A DNA stretch of 39,248 nucleotides from assembly GCA_944393325.1 (NCBI GenBank), contig CALXZU010000012.1, positions 1-39,248 of the forward strand. Direction: 5' to 3'. Positions 9,275 to 18,264 of the stretch are shown here, one piece after another; position 1 is the first letter of the stretch; each line of letters begins with the position of its first letter. The position numbers and the translations under genes are program-made. The notes below the pieces were generated by a model. That model saw nothing but the letters and a program-made list of their open reading frames with translations, had not been told where the DNA came from and searched no databases. This stretch comes from an uncultured Clostridia bacterium. GTDB lineage: Bacteria > Bacillota > Clostridia > TANB77 > CAG-508.

Positions 9275-9308
9275 AAAATAGTAAGTGTTTGCTTGCTATT
9301 TTTCTTTT
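9275..9308 (+). terminator. Plus-strand intrinsic terminator before addB
   Basis: AAAATAGTAAG (9275-9285) pairs with CTTGCTATTTT (9292-9302) with one G-U, then TCTTTTTC. It would end plus-strand transcripts from the prepilin gene or any RNA antisense to the small peptide gene. The rest of 9134-9342 shows one further small inverted repeat (CACTTA/TAAGTG near 9162-9185) and no ORF. Confidence 0.7.
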
Positions 9309-9342
9309 TCTGTTATAAAATTTAAGGAAAGAAAAGGAAGAT

Positions 9343-9382
9343 GTGTCCCAAGTGCTCGTTTTCGAGCAAAAGGAAACGTCCC
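9343..9382. repeat. REP-like element, copy 1
   Basis: GTGTCCCAAGTGCTCG, then a loop, then CGAGCAAAAGGAAACGTCCC. An inner stem TGCTCG/CGAGCA is flanked by TGTCCC and CGTCCC. The reverse complement of 26339-26380 has the same ends (GTGTCCCAA ... GGAAACGTCCC). Confidence 0.75.
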
Positions 9383-9395
9383 TTAGGAGGTAAAA

Positions 9396-12300
9396 ATGTT
9401 AAGGCTTATTTATGGTAAAAGTGGAAGTGGTAAAAGTAGTTATTGCTTTTCTGAAATTAGTAGATTAATAGAGGAAGAAAAGAACGAAAAAAATAGAAGA
9501 AAAAATAATGAAATAAATAATAAAATATATATAATAACACCAGAGCAGTTTTCATTTACAGCAGAGAGAAAACTCATGGACGAAATGGAAAAAATAGGTT
9601 GTGGTGCGGTTATTTCTGCGGAAGTTCTAACTTTAAGTAGGATGGCATATAGAGTAATGCAAGAAGTTGGTGGAGGGTTAGAAAGTTTATCTAAATGCGG
9701 AAAAGCTATGCTTGTTTATTCTATTTTAAGTAATAACCAGAAAAACTTAAAGTTTTTAGGTAAATCAGATGAAAATATAGATTTAAGTATGAGAGCAATT
9801 ACAGAGTTTAAGAAACATGGAGTAAGTGTAAATGATTTGTTAAATGAGATTTCAAGTGTAGAAGATTTATATTTAAAAAATAAGCTACAAGATATGAGTT
9901 TAATATATAAAGAATTTGAAGATAAAATAAGCGAAACTTATATAGAGGATACAGATTTATTAACTTTACTTGCAGAAAATTTAGATAAAGTAGATTTAGT
10001 AAAAAATAGTATAATTTATATAGATGAATTTTCTGGTTTTACTTATCAAGAATACCAAGTAATAAAAGAATTTCTACGTTTAGCAAAAAAAGTTAATATA
10101 ACAATATGTGTTGATAATTTAGATTTTAATACAAACCCAGATATAGATATATATTATCCAAATAAATTAACTGTAAAAAAATTACTCAATTTAGCAAAAG
10201 AAAATGATATTGGGTTAGATGATTTCATACATTTAGAAAAAGGTTTTCGCTTTAAAACAGAAGAATTACAATTTTTGAGTAATAATTTATACAGCAATAA
10301 TTCCACAAATTATGGAAAATCTGTGGAAAACCTATCTTTATTTTTAGCTAAAAATGAATATTCAGAAGTTGAAAATGTAGCTAAGGAAACAGAAGAATTA
10401 ATAAGAAAAGAAAATATGAGATATAGAGATATATCAATTATTACAAAAAACATAGAAAATTATTCATCACTAGTTAGAGCAATATTTAGAGAATATGATA
10501 TACCTGTATTTATTGATGAAAAAAGAGATTTAAATCAAAATATAATAGTACAGTATGTTCTTTCTATACTAGAAGTTTTAAGTAAAAACTTTTCACAAGA
10601 AGCGGTTTTTAGTTATATAAAATTAGGATTTTTTGATTATGATAAAGAAGAGATTTTTAAGTTAGAAAATTATTGTAATAAATGGGGGATAAAACAAAAT
10701 AAATGGAAAAAAGATTTTACATATGAATTAGATAATGAAAAAACAAAAAAAGAAATAGAAAGATTAAATGAGATAAGAAAAGAAATAATAGAACCATTAC
10801 TTAAATTACAAGAAGAAATAAAGAAAGATAGAACTGTTAAAAATATAACTTTATCTTTATATAATTTTATAATAAATCAAAATATAGAAGAAAAGATATC
10901 TAAAAAAATTTTAGAATTAGAAGAAAAAGATTTATTAGATTTAGCAAAAGAATATAAAGAAAGTTATGAAATAATAATAGATATTTTTGATAAAATGGTT
11001 TTAATATTTGATGATGAAAAAATTACGATTGATAAATACCAAAAAATATTTAAGATAGGCTTAAAAAATAGTGGACTTGGTAAAATCCCAGGAACAGCAG
11101 ATCAAGTAATATTAGGAGATGTAGATAGGTCAAGAAGTCATAAAGTAAAAGTGGTATTTATATTAGGTTTAAATGATGGCGTGTTTCCAAGTAGTAACAA
11201 AGATGAAGGGTTCTTAAATGATAGTGATAGAGAAATATTAAAACAAGATGGAATAGAACTTGCAAATGGAACAATAGATAATTTATATGAAGATAAATTC
11301 AACATTTATAAAGCATTTACAACAGCAGAAGAAAAGCTATATTTATCATATAGTTCATCAGATAAAGATGGAAAATCACTTAGACCTTCTGTGTTAGTAA
11401 GTCAAATAAAGAAAATGTTTCCAAAAATGAAGGAAGAAAGTGATGTTATAAATAAAAAGTATGAAATTGTAAATAAAAAAGTAACATATGAAGAATTAAT
11501 AGAAAATATAGCAAAAATAAGAAATAAAGAAAAAATAGATGAAATTTGGTATCAAATATATAATTATTATAATGGACAGGAAGAGTGGAACAAAAAACTT
11601 AAAAGTGATATGCAAGGTTTAAATTATACAAATTTGCCAGAAAGAATAAAACAAGAAAATATAGATAAATTATATGGAAATACTTTAAAAACAAGTATAT
11701 CAAGATTAGAAAAATATAGAGGATGCCCATTTTCATATTATTTACAATATGGGTTAAAGTTGAAAGAAAAAGAAACTTTAAAGGTACAAAGTTTTAATAC
11801 GGGTTCATTTATGCATGAGACAATAGATAGCTTTTTCCAAGTAGTAAGAGAAGAAGATTTAGATTTAGCCCAAATTGAAGAAGATAAGATTTTAGAAATA
11901 GTATCAAATATTATAGATGAGAGTTTAAATTTGAATAAAAACTTTATCTTTACAGCAACAGCTAAATATAAAGTGTTAGTAAGAAGATTAAAAAGGATAA
12001 TCACAAAGGCTTTAAAATATATAATTATAACAATTGTAAATAGTGATTTTGAAGTAAGTGGAACAGAGGTGGAATTTGGAGAAAAAGGAAAATATGAGCC
12101 AATTATTTTAGAATTAGATAATGGTAAAAAGATTGAGATAACAGGAAAAATAGATAGAATAGATACAGCTAAAAATGAAGATGGAAAATACTTAAGAATA
12201 ATAGATTATAAATCATCAGCAAAAAATATAGACTTAAACGAAGTATATGCAGGGCTTCAAATACAACTTCTAACATATACAGATGCAATATGTAGAAAAG

Positions 12301-12791
12301 AAGATATAATGCCAGCAGGAATATTTTATTTTTCATTATTAGAACAAATGGCAAATGCAGATAAGAGATTAAATGAAGATGAAATTGAAGAAATGATAAG
12401 AAAAAACTTTAAAATGAAAGGTCTAATAATTGCAGATGTAAAAATAATTAAAATGAATGATAACACATTAAAATCAGGAACATCAGATTTAGTACCTGCT
12501 GGAATAACATTAAAAGGAGAAATAAACCAAAGAAATACGAATGGAGTAAAACAAGAAGAATTTAAAGTTTTACAAGAGTATATTTATAAAACAATAAAAG
12601 ACATATCAAAAGAAATATTAAGTGGAAATATAGATTTAAAACCATATAACAAGCAAGGAAAAACGCCATGTGAATATTGTGAGTATAAAACTATATGTGG
12701 TTTTAATCCACGTTTTGATGATAATAAATATAATTATATAGACAAAAAATCAAAAGATGATATATTAAGGAAAATGAAGAATGAGACATAA
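9396..12791 (+). CDS. addB: ATP-dependent nuclease/helicase subunit AddB
   Basis: 1131 residues, the usual AddB size. The Walker A motif GKSGSGKS is at residues 7-14. The C-terminal nuclease has EITGKIDRID and IIDYKSS, and the four iron-sulfur cysteines sit at 777, 1092, 1095 and 1101 (GCPFSYY and PCEYCEYKTIC), matching the known C-xn-C-x2-C-x5-C layout. AddAB processes double-strand breaks for recombination with Chi recognition in AddB. AddA, usually adjacent, is not downstream: the next gene, 14 bp away, is pgeF. AGGAGG precedes the ATG. No CGG codon is in frame, although it is the second longest reading frame here after smc and mfd are counted. Confidence 0.95.
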   Translation: MLRLIYGKSGSGKSSYCFSEISRLIEEEKNEKNRRKNNEINNKIYIITPEQFSFTAERKLMDEMEKIGCGAVISAEVLTLSRMAYRVMQEVGGGLESLSKCGKAMLVYSILSNNQKNLKFLGKSDENIDLSMRAITEFKKHGVSVNDLLNEISSVEDLYLKNKLQDMSLIYKEFEDKISETYIEDTDLLTLLAENLDKVDLVKNSIIYIDEFSGFTYQEYQVIKEFLRLAKKVNITICVDNLDFNTNPDIDIYYPNKLTVKKLLNLAKENDIGLDDFIHLEKGFRFKTEELQFLSNNLYSNNSTNYGKSVENLSLFLAKNEYSEVENVAKETEELIRKENMRYRDISIITKNIENYSSLVRAIFREYDIPVFIDEKRDLNQNIIVQYVLSILEVLSKNFSQEAVFSYIKLGFFDYDKEEIFKLENYCNKWGIKQNKWKKDFTYELDNEKTKKEIERLNEIRKEIIEPLLKLQEEIKKDRTVKNITLSLYNFIINQNIEEKISKKILELEEKDLLDLAKEYKESYEIIIDIFDKMVLIFDDEKITIDKYQKIFKIGLKNSGLGKIPGTADQVILGDVDRSRSHKVKVVFILGLNDGVFPSSNKDEGFLNDSDREILKQDGIELANGTIDNLYEDKFNIYKAFTTAEEKLYLSYSSSDKDGKSLRPSVLVSQIKKMFPKMKEESDVINKKYEIVNKKVTYEELIENIAKIRNKEKIDEIWYQIYNYYNGQEEWNKKLKSDMQGLNYTNLPERIKQENIDKLYGNTLKTSISRLEKYRGCPFSYYLQYGLKLKEKETLKVQSFNTGSFMHETIDSFFQVVREEDLDLAQIEEDKILEIVSNIIDESLNLNKNFIFTATAKYKVLVRRLKRIITKALKYIIITIVNSDFEVSGTEVEFGEKGKYEPIILELDNGKKIEITGKIDRIDTAKNEDGKYLRIIDYKSSAKNIDLNEVYAGLQIQLLTYTDAICRKEDIMPAGIFYFSLLEQMANADKRLNEDEIEEMIRKNFKMKGLIIADVKIIKMNDNTLKSGTSDLVPAGITLKGEINQRNTNGVKQEEFKVLQEYIYKTIKDISKEILSGNIDLKPYNKQGKTPCEYCEYKTICGFNPRFDDNKYNYIDKKSKDDILRKMKNET

Positions 12792-12805
12792 GGGAAGGAG
12801 TAAAA

Positions 12806-13648
12806 ATGGATTTATCAAATGATACTGTTATTCATGTGAAAAAAGATGATATAGAGTATTTACAGTTTAAAAGATTGTTGGAATATGATAATATAATTTT
12901 ACATTGTTATTCTTTAGGAACGAAGGTTAATTTTAAAACTGGTAATTTAAATGGAAAAATTCCAGAAAAGGATTATAACAAAACAATTATAGATTATAAA
13001 AATTTATGTGATAGTATGGGGTGTGATTATAGGAATTTAGTTAAAGGAATTCAAAGACATACAAATAATGTTAAGTCTGTTTACGGTAAGATTAACAAAG
13101 ATAAGCCAGATTTTAATTTAGAAGAATATGAGAATATTGATGGATTGATTACTAATAAGCCTAATCTAATAATTTCTTCTACAAGTGCTGATTGTATTTC
13201 TTTACTATTCTTTGACCCTGTGAAAAAAGTAATTGCAAATACACATTCTGGTTGGAAAGGTACACTTCAAAGAATTTCTATTAAAACAGTAGAAAAGATG
13301 ATAGAAGAGTTTGCTTGCAAGAAAGAAGATATTATAGTATGTATTTGTCCTTCTATTAGAAAATGTCATTTTGAGGTTGATAAAAATGTTAAAGATATGT
13401 TTTTGGAAGAATTTAAGGAGTTAGGAAAAGAGAATTTAAAAGAAATTATTGAAGAAAAGATATCAAATAGAAAATGGAATATTGACACAGTTTTAATTAA
13501 TAAGATCATTTTAAAAAATATTGGCATAAAAGAGGAAAATATAATAGATAGTAAAATATGTACTATGTGTAATCCTAAAAGTTTACATTCATATAGGGCA
13601 GAAAAAGAAAACTATGGTTTAAATACGGCTTTGATTGTTTTAAAATAA
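12806..13648 (+). CDS. pgeF: PgeF/YfiH family (laccase-domain) protein
   Basis: 280 residues with the family motifs SADCISLLFFDP, HSGWKGTLQRIS and CICPSIRKCHFEV, which carry the His/Cys metal ligands, plus the late SYRAEKENYGLN segment. Members were first called polyphenol oxidases; later work describes purine nucleoside activity and editing of peptidoglycan precursors. Which applies here cannot be told. It starts 14 bp after addB behind GGAAGGAG and is likely in the same transcript. Confidence 0.9.
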   Translation: MDLSNDTVIHVKKDDIEYLQFKRLLEYDNIILHCYSLGTKVNFKTGNLNGKIPEKDYNKTIIDYKNLCDSMGCDYRNLVKGIQRHTNNVKSVYGKINKDKPDFNLEEYENIDGLITNKPNLIISSTSADCISLLFFDPVKKVIANTHSGWKGTLQRISIKTVEKMIEEFACKKEDIIVCICPSIRKCHFEVDKNVKDMFLEEFKELGKENLKEIIEEKISNRKWNIDTVLINKIILKNIGIKEENIIDSKICTMCNPKSLHSYRAEKENYGLNTALIVLK

Positions 13649-13754
13649 ATACAAAAAATAGGAAATAAATAAATAGAAAATAAATAAAAAAAATAAGAAT
13701 AAAATGAAAAAATAAAAGGAAAGTGAAAAAAATATAAAAAGTAAGGAGAGCAAT

Positions 13755-14672
13755 ATGATTATTCCAGACAAATTAAAAATAGGCGATACTATAGGCGTTG
13801 TAGCACCTTCTAATCCTATAATTGATGAAAATGTAGATGAAATTATGCTAGCTAAAAAGAAAGTAGAAGAAAAGGGGTTTAAAGTAGAGTTTTCTAAAAA
13901 TCTTTTTTCTAATAGTTTAGGTTATAGTAGCACTGCTAAAGAAAAAGCAGAAGATATTAATGATATGTTTTCTAATAAAGATATTAAAATGATATGGTGT
14001 GCTAAAGGTGGAGAAAATTCAAATTCTACTTTCGAATATTTAGATTATGATTTGATTAGAAAAAATCCTAAAATTATATGTGGTTATAGTGATATAACTT
14101 CAATTACAAATGTTATAACTGCTAAATGCGAACTTGTTACTTTCAGTGGTACTAATTTTAAAACAATCGCAACTGATGAGACTGAGTTTAGCTTTAATGA
14201 AGCATTAAAACGTTTTGTAGAAGGTGACACTACTTTAGGTAAAATAGGTGATTATAAAGTGTTAAAAGAAGGCTTTGCAACTGGTAAGTTAGTTGGAGGA
14301 AATCTTAGTTTAACAAGAGGACTAGTAGAAGGTAAATACAAAATAGATTTTAATAATAAAATATTATTTATAGAAGAATTAGGTTTTGAAACAGGTCCTG
14401 CTCTTGCTTATAATTATTTATATTATATGAAACAAAATGGAGTTTTTGACAAGATAAATGGCTTGTGGATAGGTAGTTATAATCACGAAAGTAATATTTC
14501 TTTAGAGAAAATTGTTTTTGATGTTATTGGAGATGAGTATAATTTTCCTATTATTAAATCAGATAATTTTGGTCATATTGAAGAAAAGATAGTTATACCA
14601 ATTGGAACAAATGCTAAAATAGATACAAATACAAAAGAAAAAATAATGTTATTAGAAAATTGTGTTAAATAA
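13755..14672 (+). CDS. LD-carboxypeptidase (peptidase S66, MccF-like)
   Basis: 305 residues. GDTIGVVAPSNPI begins the protein, as in the S66 family. The nucleophile serine is in CGYSDITSI, the catalytic Glu lies in LFIEELGFETGPA and the His in DNFGHIEEK, giving the family's Ser-Glu-His triad. The family cleaves L,D-peptide bonds in cell wall muropeptides (LdcA) or detoxifies peptide antibiotics (MccF); the sequence alone does not decide. Preceded by AAGGAG and an AT-rich 106-bp gap without visible features. Confidence 0.88.
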   Translation: MIIPDKLKIGDTIGVVAPSNPIIDENVDEIMLAKKKVEEKGFKVEFSKNLFSNSLGYSSTAKEKAEDINDMFSNKDIKMIWCAKGGENSNSTFEYLDYDLIRKNPKIICGYSDITSITNVITAKCELVTFSGTNFKTIATDETEFSFNEALKRFVEGDTTLGKIGDYKVLKEGFATGKLVGGNLSLTRGLVEGKYKIDFNNKILFIEELGFETGPALAYNYLYYMKQNGVFDKINGLWIGSYNHESNISLEKIVFDVIGDEYNFPIIKSDNFGHIEEKIVIPIGTNAKIDTNTKEKIMLLENCVK

Positions 14673-14715
14673 ATAATAGATATTATATTTATAAAGGTAA
14701 TAGAAGGAGTAAAAT

Positions 14716-15286
14716 ATGTTTGACAATTGGGAAGATTTAGAAAAATCAATTATTGGTTGTAAAAAGTGTAAACTATGTACAGGTAGACAAAATATTGTTT
14801 TTGGAACAGGGAACAAAAATGCTAAATTAATGTTTATTGGTGAAGGTCCTGGAGCAGATGAGGATAGACTTCGGAGAGCCTTTTGTAGGGCGTGCTGGTA
14901 AACTTATGAATTTAGCTTTCCAGGCAATAGGGTTAAATAGAGAGGAAGTTTATATAGCAAATATTGTTAAATGTAGACCACCAGGAAATCGTAACCCAGA
15001 AGAAGATGAGTGTGAGGCTTGTATGAATTATTTAAGAAATCAAGTAATACTTGTAAAACCAGAAATAATTGTGCTTTTAGGAAGTGTAGCATTAAAACAT
15101 ATTTTAGGTAAAGAATATGGAATAACTCAATCAAGAGGAAAATGGGTTGAAAAGAAAGGAATCAAATATATGCCTACTTGGCATCCAGCAGCTCTTTTAA
15201 GAGATGAGACTAAAAAAATAGATTTTGTAAATGATTTACGATTAGTGTTAAAAGAAATGAACAACAAGTCAGATAGTTTGACTTAA
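14716..15286 (+). CDS. Family-4-type uracil-DNA glycosylase, needs +1 shift at CGG
   Basis: 189 residues if one base is skipped at 14872. Part 1 contains GCKKCKLC (iron-sulfur cysteines) and FIGEGPGADEDRL; part 2, one frame on, continues GEPFVGRAGKLM, KCRPPGNRNP, CEAC and MPTWHPAALLR. Joined, the text reads GADEDRLGEPFVGRAG, the expected family motif with no residue lost or gained. Read without the shift, translation stops after 61 residues. The enzyme removes uracil from DNA to start base excision repair. It lies in the addB-pgeF-ldc run, 43 bp after the previous gene. The shift site is CTT-C-GGA, the same as in topB and mfd, so I treat this as a working recoded gene and not a pseudogene. 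Confidence 0.88.
14869..14875 (+). other. +1 recoding site CTT-C-GGA in uracil-DNA glycosylase
   Basis: Incoming frame: AGA CTT CGG AGA. Outgoing frame: CTT (c) GGA GAG CCT. CGG is codon 53 of the incoming frame. It decodes Leu-Gly just before the conserved EPFVGRAG motif. Confidence 0.9.
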
Positions 15287-15357
15287 AATAAATATATATA
15301 ATAAAATATATATAATGAATGTGTATAAAATAGTTTAAAGATAATTAGGAGTAGAAT

Positions 15358-16641
15358 ATGGAAGAAATAATTGAAAAAGCAAATTACTGTTTAAATTGTA
15401 AGGTAAAACCTTGTTCTAATAAAGGTTGTCCATTACATAATGAAATACCAGACTTTATAAATGAAGTAAAAGAAGAAAATTTTAGTAAAGCATATGAAAT
15501 ACTATGTAAAACTACTGTGCTTCAAGGAGTGTGTGGAAGAATATGCCCACATATGAAACAATGTCAAGGTTTTTGTGTAAGAGGAATTAAAGGTGAGCCA
15601 GTGGCGATTGGAGATTTAGAGGCAGTTGTTTTTGATAAAGCAATGGAAGAGGGAAATTCTTTAGTAAAAGTATGGAAAGAAGAAATAGAAGAAAATAGAA
15701 AAGTTTTAAGATTAGGAAATAAAAAAGTAGCAGTAATAGGAGGAGGTCCTGCTGGAATAACTGCAGCTGCTTTTTTAACTAAAGCAGGTGTAAATGTCAC
15801 AATTTATGAGAAATATAACTTTTTAGGTGGGCTTCTAATGTATGGAATACCCGAATTTAGACTTGATAAAAAAATAGTAGAAAAAACTGTCCAAAATATT
15901 TTAGATTTAGGGATAAAAGTAGAATATGGAAAAGAACTTGGTAAAAACTTGAGTTTAAATGAATTAGAAAAAGAGTATGATGCAATATTTTTATCATTTG
16001 GAGCAAATTGTTCTTCTAAAATGGGTGTAGAAGGAGAAGAATTAAAAGGAGTATATGGGGGAAATGAACTTTTAGAATACAATATGCATCCAAATTATAA
16101 AGGAAAAACGGTAGTTGTTGCAGGTGGTGGAAATGTTGCAATGGACTGTGCAAGAACAATTAAAAGACTAGGTGCAAAGGATGTTAAAGTAGTATATAGA
16201 AGAGCGAAAGAGCAGATGCCAGCAGAAGCAAAGGAAGTAGAAGATGCAATAAATGAAGGGATTGAGTTTTTATTCCAAAATAATATTGTAAAAATTATTG
16301 GCGAAGAAAAAGTAGAAAAATTAGAATTAATAAAAACAGAGTTGATTCAGAAAGAAGGAGATACAAGACTTTCTCCTGTAAATATAGAAAACAGTAATTA
16401 TATAATAAAGGCAGACTATGTAGTAATGGCATTAGGTGCAAGTACTGCACCATTTGTTAAAAATTTAGGAATTTCTTTAAATAAATGGGGAAATATTGAA
16501 GTAAATTCAAATTATGAAACATCAAATCCAAAAATATATGCAGGAGGAGATTTAGCAGGGGTTAGAGGTACTGTTGCTTGGGCGGCATATTCAGGAAGAG
16601 AAGCTGCAAATAGAATAGTAGAAAAATTAAAAGAAACTTAG
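15358..16641 (+). CDS. Glutamate synthase small subunit-like NAD(P)H/FAD oxidoreductase
   Basis: 427 residues. The N-terminus carries cysteines for two 4Fe-4S clusters (CLNCKVKPCSNKGCPLH and CGRICPHMKQCQGFC). The FAD-binding GGGPAG follows near residue 126, then the NAD(P)-binding AGGGNVAMDCA and the closing AGGDLAGVRGTVAWAAYSG. This is the GltD/GltA family, which passes electrons from NADPH to partner enzymes; standalone clostridial versions may serve glutamate synthase or other reductases. No large subunit is adjacent, so the partner is unknown. It is slightly shorter than typical members. Confidence 0.88.
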   Translation: MEEIIEKANYCLNCKVKPCSNKGCPLHNEIPDFINEVKEENFSKAYEILCKTTVLQGVCGRICPHMKQCQGFCVRGIKGEPVAIGDLEAVVFDKAMEEGNSLVKVWKEEIEENRKVLRLGNKKVAVIGGGPAGITAAAFLTKAGVNVTIYEKYNFLGGLLMYGIPEFRLDKKIVEKTVQNILDLGIKVEYGKELGKNLSLNELEKEYDAIFLSFGANCSSKMGVEGEELKGVYGGNELLEYNMHPNYKGKTVVVAGGGNVAMDCARTIKRLGAKDVKVVYRRAKEQMPAEAKEVEDAINEGIEFLFQNNIVKIIGEEKVEKLELIKTELIQKEGDTRLSPVNIENSNYIIKADYVVMALGASTAPFVKNLGISLNKWGNIEVNSNYETSNPKIYAGGDLAGVRGTVAWAAYSGREAANRIVEKLKET

Positions 16642-16655
16642 TTTTAAGTTTCTTT
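16630..16655. terminator. Bidirectional terminator between convergent genes
   Basis: AAAGAAACTT (16630-16639) pairs with AAGTTTCTTT (16646-16655). It contains the stop of the oxidoreductase gene and touches the stop of the minus-strand gene. Confidence 0.75.
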
Positions 16656-17754
16656 ATTCATTAATATCTTGTTTTATACCTTCATTCAAAAGCAATTTTT
16701 TAATTGCTTTAAAGATTTTTACAAATATATTTTCTTTTTTAGTAATAACTTTAAGAGCTGTTTCAATTTCGCCATTTTCTATCCTATTATATTTTTCTTC
16801 TAAGTCCATCATTTTATTTACATAGTAATCATTAAAAAAAGTATATCCTTCTGTGCAACCTAAATAATCTTTAAAATTATATAATTTTCTTCTGTAATTT
16901 TCTACATCTTCCAAAGTGGAAATATTATTAAATGTATTATCAAAATAGCTTGAAATTATTAAGTTCTGTGTTCTCATAAATGTTAAGGAAATTTCACTTT
17001 TTAATTCATTAATTTTTTCAACCATACCATCTACTTTTTTATTTCTATCTTCTATATTTGCAATTCGGTTGTTTAGTTTTATGATTTCCTCTTCATTATT
17101 TAAAATTTCATCAAAGGCGTTTTGAATTGACATGAAAACTTTAGGAGATGTAGCATTTGCAAAATGTTTTTTAAAATTATCATTACTATTTAAAGTACTT
17201 TCAAATAATATGTCTTCTCCAATTAAGTATGCAAGTTGGCTAGCTAAACAACATTCTAAAGGATAATATGAAGGGCTTATTGTTTCAAAGCTAATACCAA
17301 AGTATTTTACATACTCTTTAGGAATTCCATTTACTTTAGAAGCCATAAGTTGAACAGCAGCTTCATTTAATCCTAATCCATAAATTTTAAATTCAGTATA
17401 ATCGCAAAGCCCCATTCTTATTAAAGAATTTCTTTTATCTTTTACTTCCTGTAAATAATGAATGCATTCATGTATTGCAAATTCTTCTAAATCTTCATCT
17501 TGTATATGCTCATTAAAATATATAGATGTGTTTTTATAAAAATAATTAGCTTCAGCCATTCCTTCTGGCATTTTAGCTTTATACATATTTAATCTTGACA
17601 ATTTTATAAACAATTCATTTTGGTTTAAGTTAAATTCTGGAAATGTTTCACATAATTTTACTGAAACATTTCTTGCAAGAGAATTAACTCGTAATGTGTC
17701 CAATTTTTCAGTTACTTCTATTCCATCTTTTCTTAAATCTGATTCTACACTCAT
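16654..17754 (-). CDS. HEXXH-motif protein, putative zinc metallopeptidase
   Basis: 366 residues from ATG 17754 (MSVESDLRKDG). The motif FAIHECIHYLQE is a zincin HEXXH; about 35 residues later GLGLNEAAVQLMA supplies a candidate third ligand (Glu). The second half contains a coiled coil (EEIIKLNNRIANIEDRNKK) and a basic, hydrophobic C-terminal segment IFVKIFKAIKKLLL that may touch membrane. No signal peptide. I do not recognise a named family. An outer ATG at 17784 is less likely: AAGGAG (17767-17762) fits 17754, and a TATAAT at 17791-17786 would start transcription near or inside the longer version. Confidence 0.75.
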   Translation of the reverse strand: MSVESDLRKDGIEVTEKLDTLRVNSLARNVSVKLCETFPEFNLNQNELFIKLSRLNMYKAKMPEGMAEANYFYKNTSIYFNEHIQDEDLEEFAIHECIHYLQEVKDKRNSLIRMGLCDYTEFKIYGLGLNEAAVQLMASKVNGIPKEYVKYFGISFETISPSYYPLECCLASQLAYLIGEDILFESTLNSNDNFKKHFANATSPKVFMSIQNAFDEILNNEEEIIKLNNRIANIEDRNKKVDGMVEKINELKSEISLTFMRTQNLIISSYFDNTFNNISTLEDVENYRRKLYNFKDYLGCTEGYTFFNDYYVNKMMDLEEKYNRIENGEIETALKVITKKENIFVKIFKAIKKLLLNEGIKQDINE

Positions 17755-17765
17755 ACCAATGCTCC

Positions 17766-17797
17766 TTATAGTATAATCTAACAATATTATACTATAA
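17766..17797. promoter_or_regulatory. Perfect 12-bp palindrome over promoter and start region of the zincin gene
   Basis: TTATAGTATAAT (17766-17777) and ATTATACTATAA (17786-17797) are exact reverse complements with an 8-bp spacer. The palindrome contains the likely minus-strand -10 (TATAAT) and abuts the AAGGAG site, so it could be an operator or an RNA hairpin over the start. Confidence 0.6.
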
Positions 17798-17877
17798 AAA
17801 TAGCTAATTTTTATTTCATAAGTGTTAAATATTAATTACAGTTTGGTTACAAAAAATAAAAAAGTTTACAGAAATAG

Positions 17878-17906
17878 TTGACACGAAAAATTAAAAGTAT
17901 TATAAT
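17878..17906 (+). promoter_or_regulatory. Consensus sigma-A-type promoter with long leader
   Basis: TTGACA (17878-17883), 17-bp spacer, TATAAT (17901-17906): a perfect consensus. The next gene starts 358 bp downstream, and 17913-18188 holds no ORF above 15 codons, so this promoter drives either a long leader or an unannotated RNA. Confidence 0.7.
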
Positions 17907-18188
17907 GTTTTTACATTAATTAACAAATGATAGAAGTTTAGTACAAAGAAAATTTTAATAAGTTCAAAATATAAAGTTATTTCAGTATTTTTAATGTCAA
18001 AACTTAAGCTCGAAATTTTTCAAAGAAAATGAAAATAGTATTCTATGATTTTTTAGAAATTTGTATATTGTTAAATCAATAAAAAATAATCAGGATGAAT
18101 TTTGTTTAAAATAAATTAAAAATAAATGAAAAAATTAGAAAAATCAAGTTTTTCCACAAAAAATAATTAAAATTAAAGAAAATTTTAT

Positions 18189-18217
18189 TTGACAAATTTT
18201 TCTTAAAAATCTATACT
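18189..18217 (+). promoter_or_regulatory. Proximal promoter of the coiled-coil gene
   Basis: TTGACA (18189-18194), 17-bp spacer, TATACT (18212-18217). The ATG at 18265 follows with AAGGAGGAG before it. Confidence 0.75.
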
Positions 18218-18264
18218 AATATTATCTGTTAATTAAAATATAAAAATTAACAAGGAGGAGATAT

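Noticed and set aside
9396..12791. Possible hidden CGG shift in addB
   Set aside because: All CGG strings in addB are out of frame (GCG GTT, GCG GAA, TGC GGA, ACG GGT), and the gene is one open frame with all four iron-sulfur cysteines.
14716..15286. Uracil-DNA glycosylase, topB, mfd and smc as four separate pseudogenes or assembly errors
   Set aside because: All four breaks are the same inserted C at Leu-Gly with CGG in frame; the downstream frames are intact and no other in-frame CGG exists in the window. Independent errors would not coincide like this.
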